NCBI GenBank assembly: GCA_964034945.1
Contig: OZ035962.1
Coordinates: forward strand, 109,682,034-109,746,033
Direction: 5' to 3'
DNA length: 64,000 nucleotides
From: Chrysopilus asiliformis
Lineage: Eukaryota > Arthropoda > Insecta > Diptera > Rhagionidae
Below are positions 23,345-34,300 of this stretch, piece by piece; position 1 is the first letter of the stretch, and each line of letters opens with the position of its first letter. Under the pieces are notes generated by a model that saw only the letters and a program-made list of their open reading frames with translations, was not told the DNA's origin and searched no databases. The position numbers were made by a program, and so were the translations under genes.

Positions 23345-23480
23345 CTTTCGATTTACGATGTTTCGATTTACGACGTTTCGACGTACCACGTATCGATTTA
23401 CCATATCCCGATTTCTCGATTTACGATAAATCAATTTACGATCTCTTTGATTTAAAACATCTAGATATACGACATTTCTT
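23345..23480. repeat. Degenerate tandem repeat of about 15 bp
   Basis: About seven diverged copies of TTTCGATTTACGACG. The minus-strand frame through this stretch reads as a short repeating peptide and is a by-product. Confidence 0.65.
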
Positions 23481-23700
23481 CAGGGTTCTTTAGTATACGA
23501 ATGTTTTGTTCTCGGTCCCGATATACGTTGAGAAAAATTTGTCACATGACGCCAATTTTTTTATTTTTCAAAATGATTTTTTTTTAATTTTTTAATACTT
23601 GTCAATAATCAGAAATTTCCACAATTTTTAGAACATAATAGAAGGGTTGATACGACATGTCCATGTTTTGTGATTAACATAAAGGTAGCATGGGTTAAGG

Positions 23701-24815
23701 CAGTGTTTCCCAACCTAAAGGTACATCGGCTGGTTCCAGATGGTACGCAAAATCTAAAAAACAAAATGGCGGCAACCAAATTCTGTATCCGCAGATTTTA
23801 TACACAATCAACAATCTCTATGAAATGGTATTTACAGTTAGGTACTTTAGTTATGATTTTATTTTCATGGGGTGGCAGCCAACGTGTTAAAAGTAGGAGG
23901 TACTCTATTTTAGGGCAACCTTTAGCACTATTATCGCCTTTTTTTGGGGTTTTTATTATAGTTGTTGCATAAGGTAACATGGTAACCCTAAGACAAAAAC
24001 GATAAAACAGTTATGGTTTAACCACAATGAAGGCGGTAAACGGCAGCGGCGATGGCCGGCGGCATGGCGCCGCCACACATACCGCCGAGCCAGCTACAAT
24101 GATAGCGGCACCGTCGGCATATGCTTCTGTCAAAATTGAAACGTCAAAACTTATTTAATTCGTCCGCTACTTTTTATTTTCCTTTATTTCTGTCCTTTTG
24201 TATTGAGGATGGGCAAAATCGTAGAGCATAGAATGTGGCGCCGAATGTGGTGGTTGTCACAAAACAACGAAGAAAAATCGTCATACAATGTGGCGCCGAA
24301 TGTGGTGGATTTCATAAAACATTTTGGGCGGCGGCGGCAAGTTTGACTTTGTTTCAAACTCGGCGGCGACAGAAATAGTGCGCTGCCGTTGCAGCTGTAT
24401 TTTAGCAAAAAAAAATGCCTCCCGCCGCTGCCGCTTGCCGCCTTCACTGTGGTTGAACCATTAATACCAACACTACGATAAAGTGGATTGGCTTGTCGAG
24501 GTGGATCGAGTGGACCGGAAATAGAAGCAGCCTAGCTTGAATCGTTGGGGTTCGTCGACAAGTTGAATCCTTTTAACGTTACAGGTTGAATAGGTTTAAT
24601 AATCAGATTAGAAAATTTTTCGCCAGCGGCGCAAATTTTGCCTGATCTCTGATAAATTTATAAGTGTAGTTTTCGAACATAATCTTAGGATTCTTAATAA
24701 GTATATTTTTGTGATACAGTTTACGCCAAAATTTTGTTTACTATGGTATAAGGGGGTACGCGGGAAAAAATAGTTTGATAGGTTGTGCGCCAGCGAAAAA
24801 GGTTGAGAAACATTG
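23701..24815. mobile_element. hAT-type non-autonomous transposon, 1115 bp
   Basis: The left end is CAGTGTTTCCCAACCT and the complement of the right end is CAATGTTTCTCAACCT. Flanks GGTTAAGG (23693-23700) and GGTTAAGT (24816-24823) form an 8-bp duplication with one mismatch. Both features are typical of hAT elements. Weaker similarity continues inward (GTACGC near both ends). There is no hAT transposase frame. The interior carries a second, GC-rich element at 24014-24460. Confidence 0.85.
24014..24460. mobile_element. GC-rich MITE with long terminal repeats nested in the hAT element
   Basis: 447 bp flanked by TTA (24011-24013, 24461-24463). The ends TGGTTTAACCACAATGAAGG and complement TGGTTCAACCACAGTGAAGG continue as GCGG-AA-CGGCAGCGGCG for about 38 bp with four differences. 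Inside, the phrase GTGGCGCCGAATGTGGTGG occurs twice (about 24236 and 24291). Much more GC-rich than its host. The TTA duplication suggests PIF/Harbinger; there is no coding capacity. Confidence 0.75.
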
Positions 24816-24885
24816 GGTTAAGTAAAGCACTGAGGTAGTAAGACTGAGATTCTTGGGATCAAAAACCAAACACCAACTATTTTAA

Positions 24886-27311
24886 ATTCTCTATTTTAAA
24901 TTTACTCAACTTGTTTTTTTTTTTAAATGAGAAGTGCGAGATGTTAGTGAGGTCAAGGATTTAGACTGATGTCACGGTCTCTGCTTTTGTTCGGTTGCAA
25001 TACCTTACAAATGTTGTAATACTTGCTTGTTTCACAAAATACATGTAAACCCGGAAATCAGGCAGCACATTTAAAAAAATACGAAAATTCAAATTAAAGA
25101 GGATTTCAGGTGTAACTCTCTTCAAATTTTATCCAATTTTGATATTTCAAAAGCTCCGCCAAAATTAATTACGAGTTTACATCAATTTACTATAATGTGA
25201 GGAGTTTTGAATTACATAAAATAATTGACATGCAATTGATGATTAAGTCTTAATGAGTTATGCTGCGCAGATTCGATAATTCAATAATTTATTTGGAGAT
25301 AGGGGAATAGTGATGTCAGTTGCAATTAAATTCGTCTATCCCGAAAATCAATTGTTTCACTATCCCGGGCATTGGTGAACAGAAACAATCTTAATATATT
25401 CTCTGCTGGATGATAATATCATTATTTCTAAACCTATACGAGTATATTAATCAGTGAAAATGCTCTATTTTCCATAAATGGAGGGCGAAACATCGATCAT
25501 TAAACAAGGTCGTATCTTATATTAGGGATGTGTTAGGGATACAGAAGGAATTAATCAGTTGATGTGATTCCGGCTGAAATTCTCATGTAATTTATGATAA
25601 TTCAACGTCAGCTGCTACTATGTTTAGTATGATGGCAGCCAGTGTTAGGCTAAAGGTATTAGAAAAGGGATAAACATGCCTGAAACTTCTACAGATGCCG
25701 CTGGCAGAAAAGATCCTTGAAATTGTATGAATATCCTCTACAAACCACCTACCATTCTCCGTAATTCCCTTTATGCTGCTTGTCATGTGCTACAACATTA
25801 CGATATCCTGGTTCTATGCTACGCAGCGTAGAGACTATGGATGAATTATGTTGAATTGAGTTGGTTTATGTCGACATTGTGAATGAAAGGGCGACTGACT
25901 GACTGAGTGAGTTAAATACTGTTTACATCGGTAGTAGCATTAGATCTGTGTGTGACTAGATTAAATGTCAATCAATCTAATAATGGAGTAATTCCATTTC
26001 GATTTACAATTCAAGTGATTTTTGCCACTTTCATTCACTACAGTAAGGACTCGGTGCGTTGATTTAAGGGGGTGGAGTAAACAGCACTCTTATCACCATA
26101 TTTTTTTTTTTGGCCTATGCAGGCGTTTTTATTCAGGGAAAAATTCAAGGCACAATCAAAGATCATACGATGTGTTGTATTGGAAAACCCGAGAGAAAAG
26201 CATTTCACTGTTGGTCCAAAACATCAGCCGGTCCGGATTTCATCCCCCAAAACACACACTCACACATACACATTTTTTTTTTTTTGTCATTATTGAAATT
26301 GTGAGGATTGCTTGCCGCAGGAGCAAACAATTTGAACATTTCCCAGACTCTTTCAAGAGTTCTTGAAAATTGGTAACGCTTCAAGCTGTTAAGTAGCTGT
26401 CAAATTTTGAATGACACACAGTAGAATTTGAGAGACAGCCATCCAATTCAATGAATTCGTTCTATTTTTCAGATTTTTATTTTTCACAGCTATTTCTATC
26501 ATCATTTTTTCTTATAGATTTCGCAGTTGTCGTTATATTTAAAATCATTCAATATCGCCCTGTATTTATAGGCAAGTATTTTTCTATATAATATAAAATC
26601 ACATCAACGACACACTTGTATTTCAGAATGAAATGATTCCCAATTTTATTCGCACCCTTCATACAATTGAGTACTTAAAGGCAGCCCTCCAGACAACATA
26701 CCCAATCATTCCAGGGGATGGTGTCAAATTGACGATTCAATGTGGCGTTTATAACGTTTTGCGTGAATGTAGCGTATCTATACTAGAAAAAAAAATATCA
26801 AGATAGACTTTGATTTCATTTCTTTTGCCTGACTTTTGTATAAATGTTAAATATAGACCCAATGATGCCAATTTCATTTTGGCCAGAAAATATTTTTATT
26901 GACGGGTAACAGTTTGGTTGGACAGCTACCATAATATGGCATTTTGTTTTCAGTCAATGGATGGCATGCAATATTTTGGATAGAGGGAAAAACAAGGGTA
27001 AAATCGCCCTTACCTTGCACATCGATTAAATCGACACAATTGAGAGTATCGGTAAATGAGTGATTTATGTTGCTACGGTGTTAAATAACTCCGAACAAAA
27101 TTTATACAGAACATTAATTTTGCGCGATTTTTTTCCTACCTTATCCATTGATAACAAATTGTCGAAAGTTACGTCTAATTTCGGTGGCTTTAGTGACAAA
27201 TTTAGTGGAAAAATTGATTGAAAATTCGCAATCAAATAATTTCCGAATATCAAATAAAATTAAGAAAAACGATGGCTATCGGAAATACTTTCGATTAAAA
27301 TATTTACTCGA
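24886..27311. other. Unassigned intron sequence
   Basis: Contains the tag at 25002 and a GACTGACTGACTGAGTGAG run at 25884-25902. Otherwise no gene or element was recognised. Confidence 0.5.
25002..25014 (+). repeat. Dispersed tag ACCTTACAAATGT, copy 4
   Basis: Identical to copy 3 for 19 bases. Preceded by GTTCGGTTGCAAT, similar in layout to the GTTGG phrase before copy 3. Confidence 0.65.
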
Positions 27312-27495
27312 GGTCTGTTAATAAAATATGTCACAGGTTTTAGGTGGAGAGGTGTTTGAGGTAGTGTGACGGCCATATTAAATCCCAAACAAAAAATTGT
27401 GTTAGTGGGGCGGTAGGGTGAGGGGTCGAGGGGTCGAGGGGGGGGGGAGATTCGAAAAGTCCAAATTTAGTGTGACGTAGTTTACAAATAGCCCT
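27312..27495. mobile_element. Insect-type MITE with ACGTCA ends, copy 1
   Basis: The left end contains TAATAAAATATGTCAC and the complement of the right end TTGTAAACTACGTCAC, in the style of the widespread insect repeat with GTCCATAAA-TACGTCA ends. The interior shares TAGTGTGACGG and a G-rich stretch with copies at 42148-42275, 42655-42803 and 62380-62592. The G run at 27440-27448 is an expansion. Confidence 0.55.
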
Positions 27496-27869
27496 ATAAA
27501 CATAACCACCACCTTTCACGTCGCATAATGTTATGCATTTGTTATAATTTCAATTGACATCACAGCACGTAGACGGGTCTATGTTGAGTATTTTGTGTTG
27601 TATTTTTGTATGAATTCGTTCTTGTTCTAGACTTTTTGGTGCATGACATATATTTGCTAGTAAAAGGGTTTCTTATTTAACCTCGCTACGTAACTTAGCA
27701 ACTGAGGCTCCTCTTAAATTATTTAAGTCCAGCCAGAATTGCTCGTGGCATAAATGCGTAACTTACACCCAAAATCCAAATAGGACACCACTTTATTCTT
27801 TAAGGAATCGTTCATACCTGACACTTTATTCGGCAAATTTTATTCTTCGACACTAAATTCATGTTGCAC

Positions 27870-28083
27870 AACCGTTTACACTACGACACAAAATTTAAAA
27901 ATTTATTCCTGAAAGACGCCGGACCTCGAGTTTTTTTTTCTTGTAGAACCGTTCGAATAAATTGAAATTTTAACAACTTTTCCTGAGTGATTTTATTCTA
28001 CGATAGATGAATAAAATTCGAAGAACAAATTCTGGATAAAATTCGGTAAACAATTCAAGGAAAAATCGCAAGTGTAAACGGGA
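27870..28083. mobile_element. MITE with CCGTTTACACT ends
   Basis: ACCGTTTACACTACGAC at the left opposes TCGCAAGTGTAAACGGGAC at the right, so the ends are about 11-14 bp inverted repeats. The right half is also present at 9285-9425. No target duplication was established and no coding capacity was found. Confidence 0.5.
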
Positions 28084-29940
28084 CCTACTGAGAATTAGAA
28101 TTTACAGCCAACCTTTTTTTTCATGACCCATTTTTCAAAATTTTGAGGGACGAACTCAGAGTCTACGGTATTTCATAAAAACCCTTTGAAACCTACAACT
28201 TATCCACATTTTAAATAAGGCTCGAAGAATATTTTCTGCCGAAAATTTAAATTTATTAAAACGCAAAATATAATCCATATGATTGCGAATAACTGCTGGA
28301 TACTTTTTAAGGTATGGTAATTGACATTAACATTAAATCCGAAAATGCCACTTTCGCATATTTACGGGCAACTTCATTGCGTCGTTCATGTCACTCAGAA
28401 CCAGCATTTATCCAATGGTAGTATAGGCAACATATAAATACGTGGTATATTTATATATTTGTAAACACTCACACGCACTAGGTTACTGGAATGACTTTGT
28501 CCTGTGCGAGTATGGCAATTATATGACACCTCACCTTACCTAGGCTCCAGGGGATTTTCGAAATTTATACATTTAAAAAAAACCCCAGCAAAACATAACA
28601 AAAAAAGCGAACAAGAATGCCCTGGAAGATGAGACAAGTGATCATTATCGTCTTTGCCATAGCTAGGGACATTGTCAAGAGTTTAAGAGCTTAAGGTACC
28701 TAAGGGCAGAAAATTAATGCTATCGTTGCCATCTCATGCCCGAACGATATTTGTGTCATTAGCCATAGTATGCTAGCACCTTAACTTAAATACCTGGTCC
28801 TCTAGCCACCCTCTTGGCTGGTCTCGAAAATGAGCAATGAAAAAAAATCCTTTTGCTTTTTCCACTTTTCGGTCCAATGGATCGTCAGTTGGTCCTCCAC
28901 AATTTCGTCCTATCTTTTATCGCATAGTCGAGTGATGTAACGAATAAAGGTCGAGGCTGACTCCTTTTTGATATTTTGAACGTTTTTACATAGGGATGGT
29001 GTTACTAAGTGTTGTGTGTTGTTTATAATTGCCTTAATGTGATATTGTCCTTCTATTAACATTTTAATGGACAATTTCTGTTGATACACGAAACGCAATA
29101 GAATTTGATTATGTTTATATATATATATCGCTATTTAACGGAATATATTTTAAAATGTATATTTCAAGTCCGTATTATTATAGTAATATAAAAACAGGCA
29201 AGCCAGAGGAAGATATACTTTATATCTAACAAGCACAGGCTAAAGATTCTCACATTAAAGAGCGCGCTTATCCTAATTTTCAAATAGAAAAAGGGTCAGG
29301 TGAAGGTAAGTTGAATGCGTGCCTGTGCCTTATGTACGGCTAATTAATTTGTATTAGCATTTTTAAGTTATTTTGTTAATGACGACATTCTAACAAGAAT
29401 TGAAGATTAAAGTAATTATGTTGTATAAAGATACAGATAAGTTAATTTCTGGTAGTTTCATGAAAATAATGTTCGAATTAAAAATGTTGATAGAGTATTG
29501 AAAAATTAGAAAAATTTTGTTGACTTTAAATGTTGACATTATTTGTTTTTTTTTTATCAGAGAAAAGATTATAAATTAAACTCATTTGTTTAACCAGGTC
29601 GAAAATTACTTCTAATGAACTACTCTATCACTCTATCAGAAGGGCTGCCACCCTTTTTTTTGTAAAACTTCTGTTAAAGTTGTAAGGCAAATAAAAACTG
29701 CGCCACAGGCAAACATTTTCATCGTTCCAAACAGGCTTGCCCCAGGACTGCATGTTGCCTCAGATGGCTGTGAATGCGGCGCAACAAAATATTAAAAACT
29801 TAGAAACTTTATGAGTTTGCCACAAAAAATAAAATACTTCAATTATAGTTTTAACCAGGACCATGTAATCTTGACATCGGCACGTGACCGGGACCTCTTG
29901 CGAGAGATATTGCGGCAGGCCAAGACCGGAAACCGGTTGT
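28084..29940. other. Unassigned intron sequence
   Basis: No gene or element was recognised. A short (AT)n run occurs near 29117-29128. Confidence 0.5.
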
Positions 29941-29945
29941 AGTGC

Positions 29946-29946
29946 C

Positions 29947-29980
<34 letters not shown>

Positions 29981-30066
29981 GAGGGAGAGAGAGAGAGGGA
30001 GAGAGAGAGAGGGAGAGAGAGAGAGGGAGAGAAAGAGAGAGAGAGACAGAGATAGAGACAGAGAGC

Positions 30067-30099
<33 letters not shown>

Positions 30100-30121
30100 A
30101 GAGAAAGAGAGAAAGAGAGAA

Positions 30122-30160
<39 letters not shown>
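29946..30160. repeat. (GA)n microsatellite, about 215 bp
   Basis: Near-pure GAGAGA on the + strand with scattered GGGA, GAAA and GACA interruptions. The arginine/glutamate-rich (+) and serine/leucine-rich (-) frames across it are artefacts. Long purine tracts like this can adopt triplex structure or recruit GAGA-factor-type proteins in flies, but nothing here shows that they do. Confidence 0.95.
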
Positions 30161-30161
<1 letters not shown>

Positions 30162-30500
30162 TCCCGGGGTCGGGACAAAATGATTGCTTTAGAAGTCGGC
30201 GTCGGTCAATTCTCACAAGAGAGTTTAAGAGTCGGAGTCGGAAAAAATTTGTCGACTGCAACTCCGAACCGGTTATTTTACCTCCATTAGCGACTCCCTA
30301 GTTTATTGTCCGTCTAGTTAGTCAAAACTCAATGTTCTGCAACCAAAAAGAATGTTTGATTTGGGGTTTGAGTTGAGTTGAGTCGGAGTTGGAGTTGGAG
30401 TTAAACCTCCTAGACTTCTAGGATATTCTAAAATTTCAGGAGTCAAACTTGGAGTCGAATCCGGAGGTTGAGCTACCGACTCCACGGCCACGGTCTATTA
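30161..30500. repeat. Remnant with GAGTCGGAGTCGG motifs, possible hAT debris
   Basis: Repeated GAGTCGG/GTTGGAGTTGG phrases lead to CCGACTCCACGGCCACGG at 30475-30492, which resembles the complement of the hAT end style CAGGGCTGTGGAGTCGG. No left end or target duplication was found. Confidence 0.35.
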
Positions 30501-30518
30501 TCGTTAACAGACGATCTA

Positions 30519-30690
30519 TTTATATAAAATTGCCTGTCACGACTGACTGACTAACTGATCAACGCCCAGCCCGAACCCCTGGAATTAGAAATCTGAAACT
30601 CTCACAGCATGTTCCATTCATCACATAGACTCTCCTAAAATGAGGTTTTTCGAAATTCAACCCCTAAACGAGGGACAAACGAGGGATGGG
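30519..30690 (-). repeat. Dispersed repeat related to 17131-17290
   Basis: Read on the minus strand, it shares the phrases GGGCTGGGCGTTGATCAG, GAGAGTTTCAGATTTCTA and GTCTATGTGATG in the same order as the copy at 17.2 kb. Retroelement 3'-end style. Confidence 0.55.
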
Positions 30691-30716
30691 TATGGGGTTG
30701 GTGTTTTAGAACATTG

Positions 30717-31326
30717 GTTTTTATACCCGTATGGTGAAACCAAAGGGTATATTAAATTTGCCTTACCGTTTGTAACGCCAAGATCCCGTTATCACACACA
30801 GAAATGAATTACACCAGTGTCTTTAGAATGATAAAAAAAATTGAATTTAGCATGTCCGTCCGTTTGTCTGTCCGTCTGTCTGTCTGTCCGACTGTCTGTC
30901 TGTCCGTCTGTCCGTCTGTATGTCTGTCCGTCCGTCTGTGGCGCGGATTGCCGGCGCACGGATTGAGCTAGAGACTTGAAATTTTGTACAGATCCGTTTT
31001 TTGTAAAATGAAAGACTAAGTTCGTTCATGGGCAAAAATGGACCATTAGGGGGGGTACCCCCCATACGAACGAAAACGGTTTTTGTGAATATCTCAAAAA
31101 CGGTGCATCTTATCAAAAAAGTGCAAGAACAAAAGTTATTTAGGATATGATTCTACATAAAACTTCCATACATCAAAATCCGATTGGAATAAATTTTAAA
31201 AAAATCTTATTGGAAAGTTTGACTTCAAAGTGGAATTTTGGTACAACTGTTCGAATTTTGATACGAATATCACCATACGGGTCTCCAATGATTGCCAGAT
31301 TGGCAATTATAGCTTTTGTTATGTTT
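30717..31326 (+). repeat. R1 dispersed repeat, copy c (full length)
   Basis: Blocks are in order: TTATACCCGTATGGTGAAAC; GGGTATATTAAATTTGCC; an expanded CCGTC/TGTC tract (30850-30940); GGCGCGGATTG; a palindrome GGGGGGTACCCCCC; GAATATCTCAAAAACGGTGC; and the closing CACCATACGGGT with hairpin ATTGCCAGATTGGCAAT. It serves as an empty-site reference for the insertion in copy d. Non-coding. Confidence 0.8.
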
Positions 31327-34300
31327 GTCATTAAGCCTACCAGTTAGGAGGCTGAGAAATTTGGCTCATGGATTTTCGGACTCTTTGATCACGAATCTGC
31401 TATTAGGATTTCAAAATTCGAAACAGAAGGTCCTTTAAGGATAACGTAAAAATTCTTTTCCCTATTTTTCTTCGAATTTTTTTGTATAGAATTTATTGCC
31501 GCCCCGTCACCCGACCGCAGACCCCCTGCCTTCAAAGTATTCAAAGTATTTTATGAACAGTTCCTTACTTAAAGATGTTAACTTTAAATTCTACGTTTCT
31601 CTACTTGTTCTCTCTACATACGATTTATGTTGTTCTCCCCACCGTCGATGTCGACAGCTTCGCTATTATTATATCAATTCAAAAAAAAATAATTAAAAAT
31701 CTCTAGACAATAAAATAATTCCTTATCGCCTGCACTTGGCAGATTCTATAGTGATATAAGAAAAAGCGTTTAAGCCGATTCTTGGAAAATTCATTACAGC
31801 AAATTTACCAGACTTTGGTTGTTTATACAGAAATAACCGACCTAACAACATCCTACTGCATTTTTGAAGTACTTTTGATTCAATTTTCCGCCCTTCCACC
31901 CTAAAGATCTTTTTATTCAGTTTTCCACCCTCAATTTTTCCGCCCCAGATTTCAAGACTTTTCAATTCGATATATAATTATATTTAAAGCCGCAATTTAA
32001 TTTTTGACACTGCGTGGGTCAAACCAAGGTAAATAATGTCGTCTAATGTTTTGTTATTAAATAAAATACTTTTGATTTGATGACTGTTTTATGAGATTAA
32101 ATTTTCATTTTGTGAAAAGTCAAGTTCCAAATATAATTTGAGGGTATGATGGAAGCCCAAGGCTTGGCAATAAAAGACGCATCTTCTATAGCAAATTTTC
32201 GCAATTTCCTCTCGGTATATTTCGTAAGAAAATAAGAGCCAAGATTTCAACTGTCTACAAAATACGCTACGTTACTTTTAAGTTTTTCTGACCGGCTTCA
32301 TCCTAGCCATGCTTTTTCACGATTTTTTAAGTACTGACAGTTAAGTACTGACGTTACAACACCAGCAGAAGTCCCCCTTCCTCCCTCCCACCACTCGTAA
32401 AAGCCGCGAAAATCGCTCTACCGATTACAATGAAACTTCACATTTTCCAAAGATTTCGAAAACGTTTCCAATAATAACAAAACGATGGTTTTTAATAAAA
32501 CATACTGCGCTTTTGGCTCCACAAAATGCTTCTACTGTTTTTAATGTCATAAATTTTAAATTTACGAAACAATTGAGGTTTTGCCCCTTTGCCACAAACA
32601 CTGTTATGGCGTTAGGGTGGAATACCTCAATTTTTCATAGGACAAACAACTTCAATTCCTGCGGTACAAAACCTATATAAGAATGTTGGTTGTTTTAAAT
32701 TATTCATTGAATTACAAATTTTCAATGCTAGGCAAAATAGGCATCAATATCAGCTAGCATTACATCGATTGGTAAAACGTCGTAAAGCCGGAAATATTTA
32801 CGACTATAAGAAACCGAATCGAAACGGATGAAATCGAAAGAACAAAAACAATAAATTTTAATAATATCGTAGGAGGTGATGACATATTTCCACAATCAAT
32901 TTCTGTCACATATGATTGAAATGAAAGTTTAACATATTTAAACATCGCTTTGTTACATTGCGCCTCTAAAACATTTGAATTTCCTTTGCACGACTACATA
33001 TTTCCTTTATGGGCACAATTACCATAAACGTAATTCCACCAAAGATAAACCCAAAGAGTTCAAGTCAAAATGAACAACCAACAACAAAAAATAAAATAAA
33101 ACGTTCAAAACAAAAAAAAAACAATTTTTGTTAAAACAGAGGCTGGATGTCTTACGTGGTGGATCTTCTTCTTCAATCCGCCCACATAATATCGTGTCAA
33201 TAAACAGCATAAGCATTAAGAAGCATCAGAACATTACTCTTACAAAATGGTAAACTTGTACAAATCCAGAAAAAGAAGACGATTTCACACAGGGAGAAAT
33301 AGAAAAAAATAATCGTTGATTTTCATAATGGAATGAAATGAATTAATAGGAAAATCATCATCATCACGGGCATCACGACATCGAAGTAACAAATCAAAGA
33401 AATTCGATCTGGTTCGGTTCGATATTTCTTCCAATTGATCAAAATCAAACAAAGATCTCGTAGAAGACGTTTGCTGGATTTGACCTACGAACTTTCTCAA
33501 CGAAAATGTTTGCGTTATGCGGGATAGCAAACGATAGATTTTCAAATGCGATTACAAAACTTCACTTGGCTCTTCGTCGACGACGACGACGTCTTTTAAA
33601 AATGCTCTTTGCACAATCGAAATCGAACTAAAATGAGTTCGTGTGCCAATATAAACTATGGTGCCTTCTTCTTAACAGCGATTTTACCACCATCAGCATT
33701 TCAACCGAATAGTCGTTAAAAAGGCGAACAAGCCGAGATAATATTGTGGACTTTTATTAAACATTCTCGTGCAAAAAGCTCAAAGACGGCATAAAGAAAC
33801 AATAAATGCCGCCTGCTGAGGGTATTTAACGTCTTAAGATTTCACCAAAACGTCGATTACGTGGCGGAGTTCATGAAACAAAATTCATGAAATCCATGAA
33901 ATCCATAAGCCCGGAATGATTTCAAAGACGTTGCGCTCCTCTGCCAGTGAATAAGCGAAATATTCCGATTGGGGAGTAGAAATTCTAATTGAGATCCACC
34001 TTTATGATCTGCCCGTATATTACAAATAGATAGATACTATTTTAAAACACCATATATAGTAGATAGACTATGAAAATAATATCGGATATAGTATTCAGAG
34101 TGAACTGTTTATATTCGCCCAGGGATTCCTCCGTTCGTTTACGTGGCAGCATCGATGCTGGCCGATTTAATGCACATTTCTTGTGGAAAATAAGTTTGCT
34201 TTATCATTCCCATGGGGAATCGGTGGCCTGTTCCAGCAGTCTTTTGTATCGATTGACACAGTTTCCTTATATAGGTGAAAACTTTCAATTGCCAGCATAG

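Larger units (their letters stand above)
23683..24885 (+). repeat. tRNA-like SINE unit split by the hAT-type insertion
   Basis: When the inserted element and one 8-bp duplication are set aside, 23683-23700 joins 24824-24885. The result has a box-A-like GTAGCATGGGTTAAGTAAAG followed by AGCACTGAGG and a box-B-like GGGATCAAAAACC at tRNA-like spacing. The likeness is moderate; the join itself is well supported by the target duplication. Confidence 0.4.

Noticed and set aside
29843..30261. Ser/Leu-rich minus frames and Arg/Glu-rich plus frame
   Set aside because: Direct translations of the GA microsatellite.
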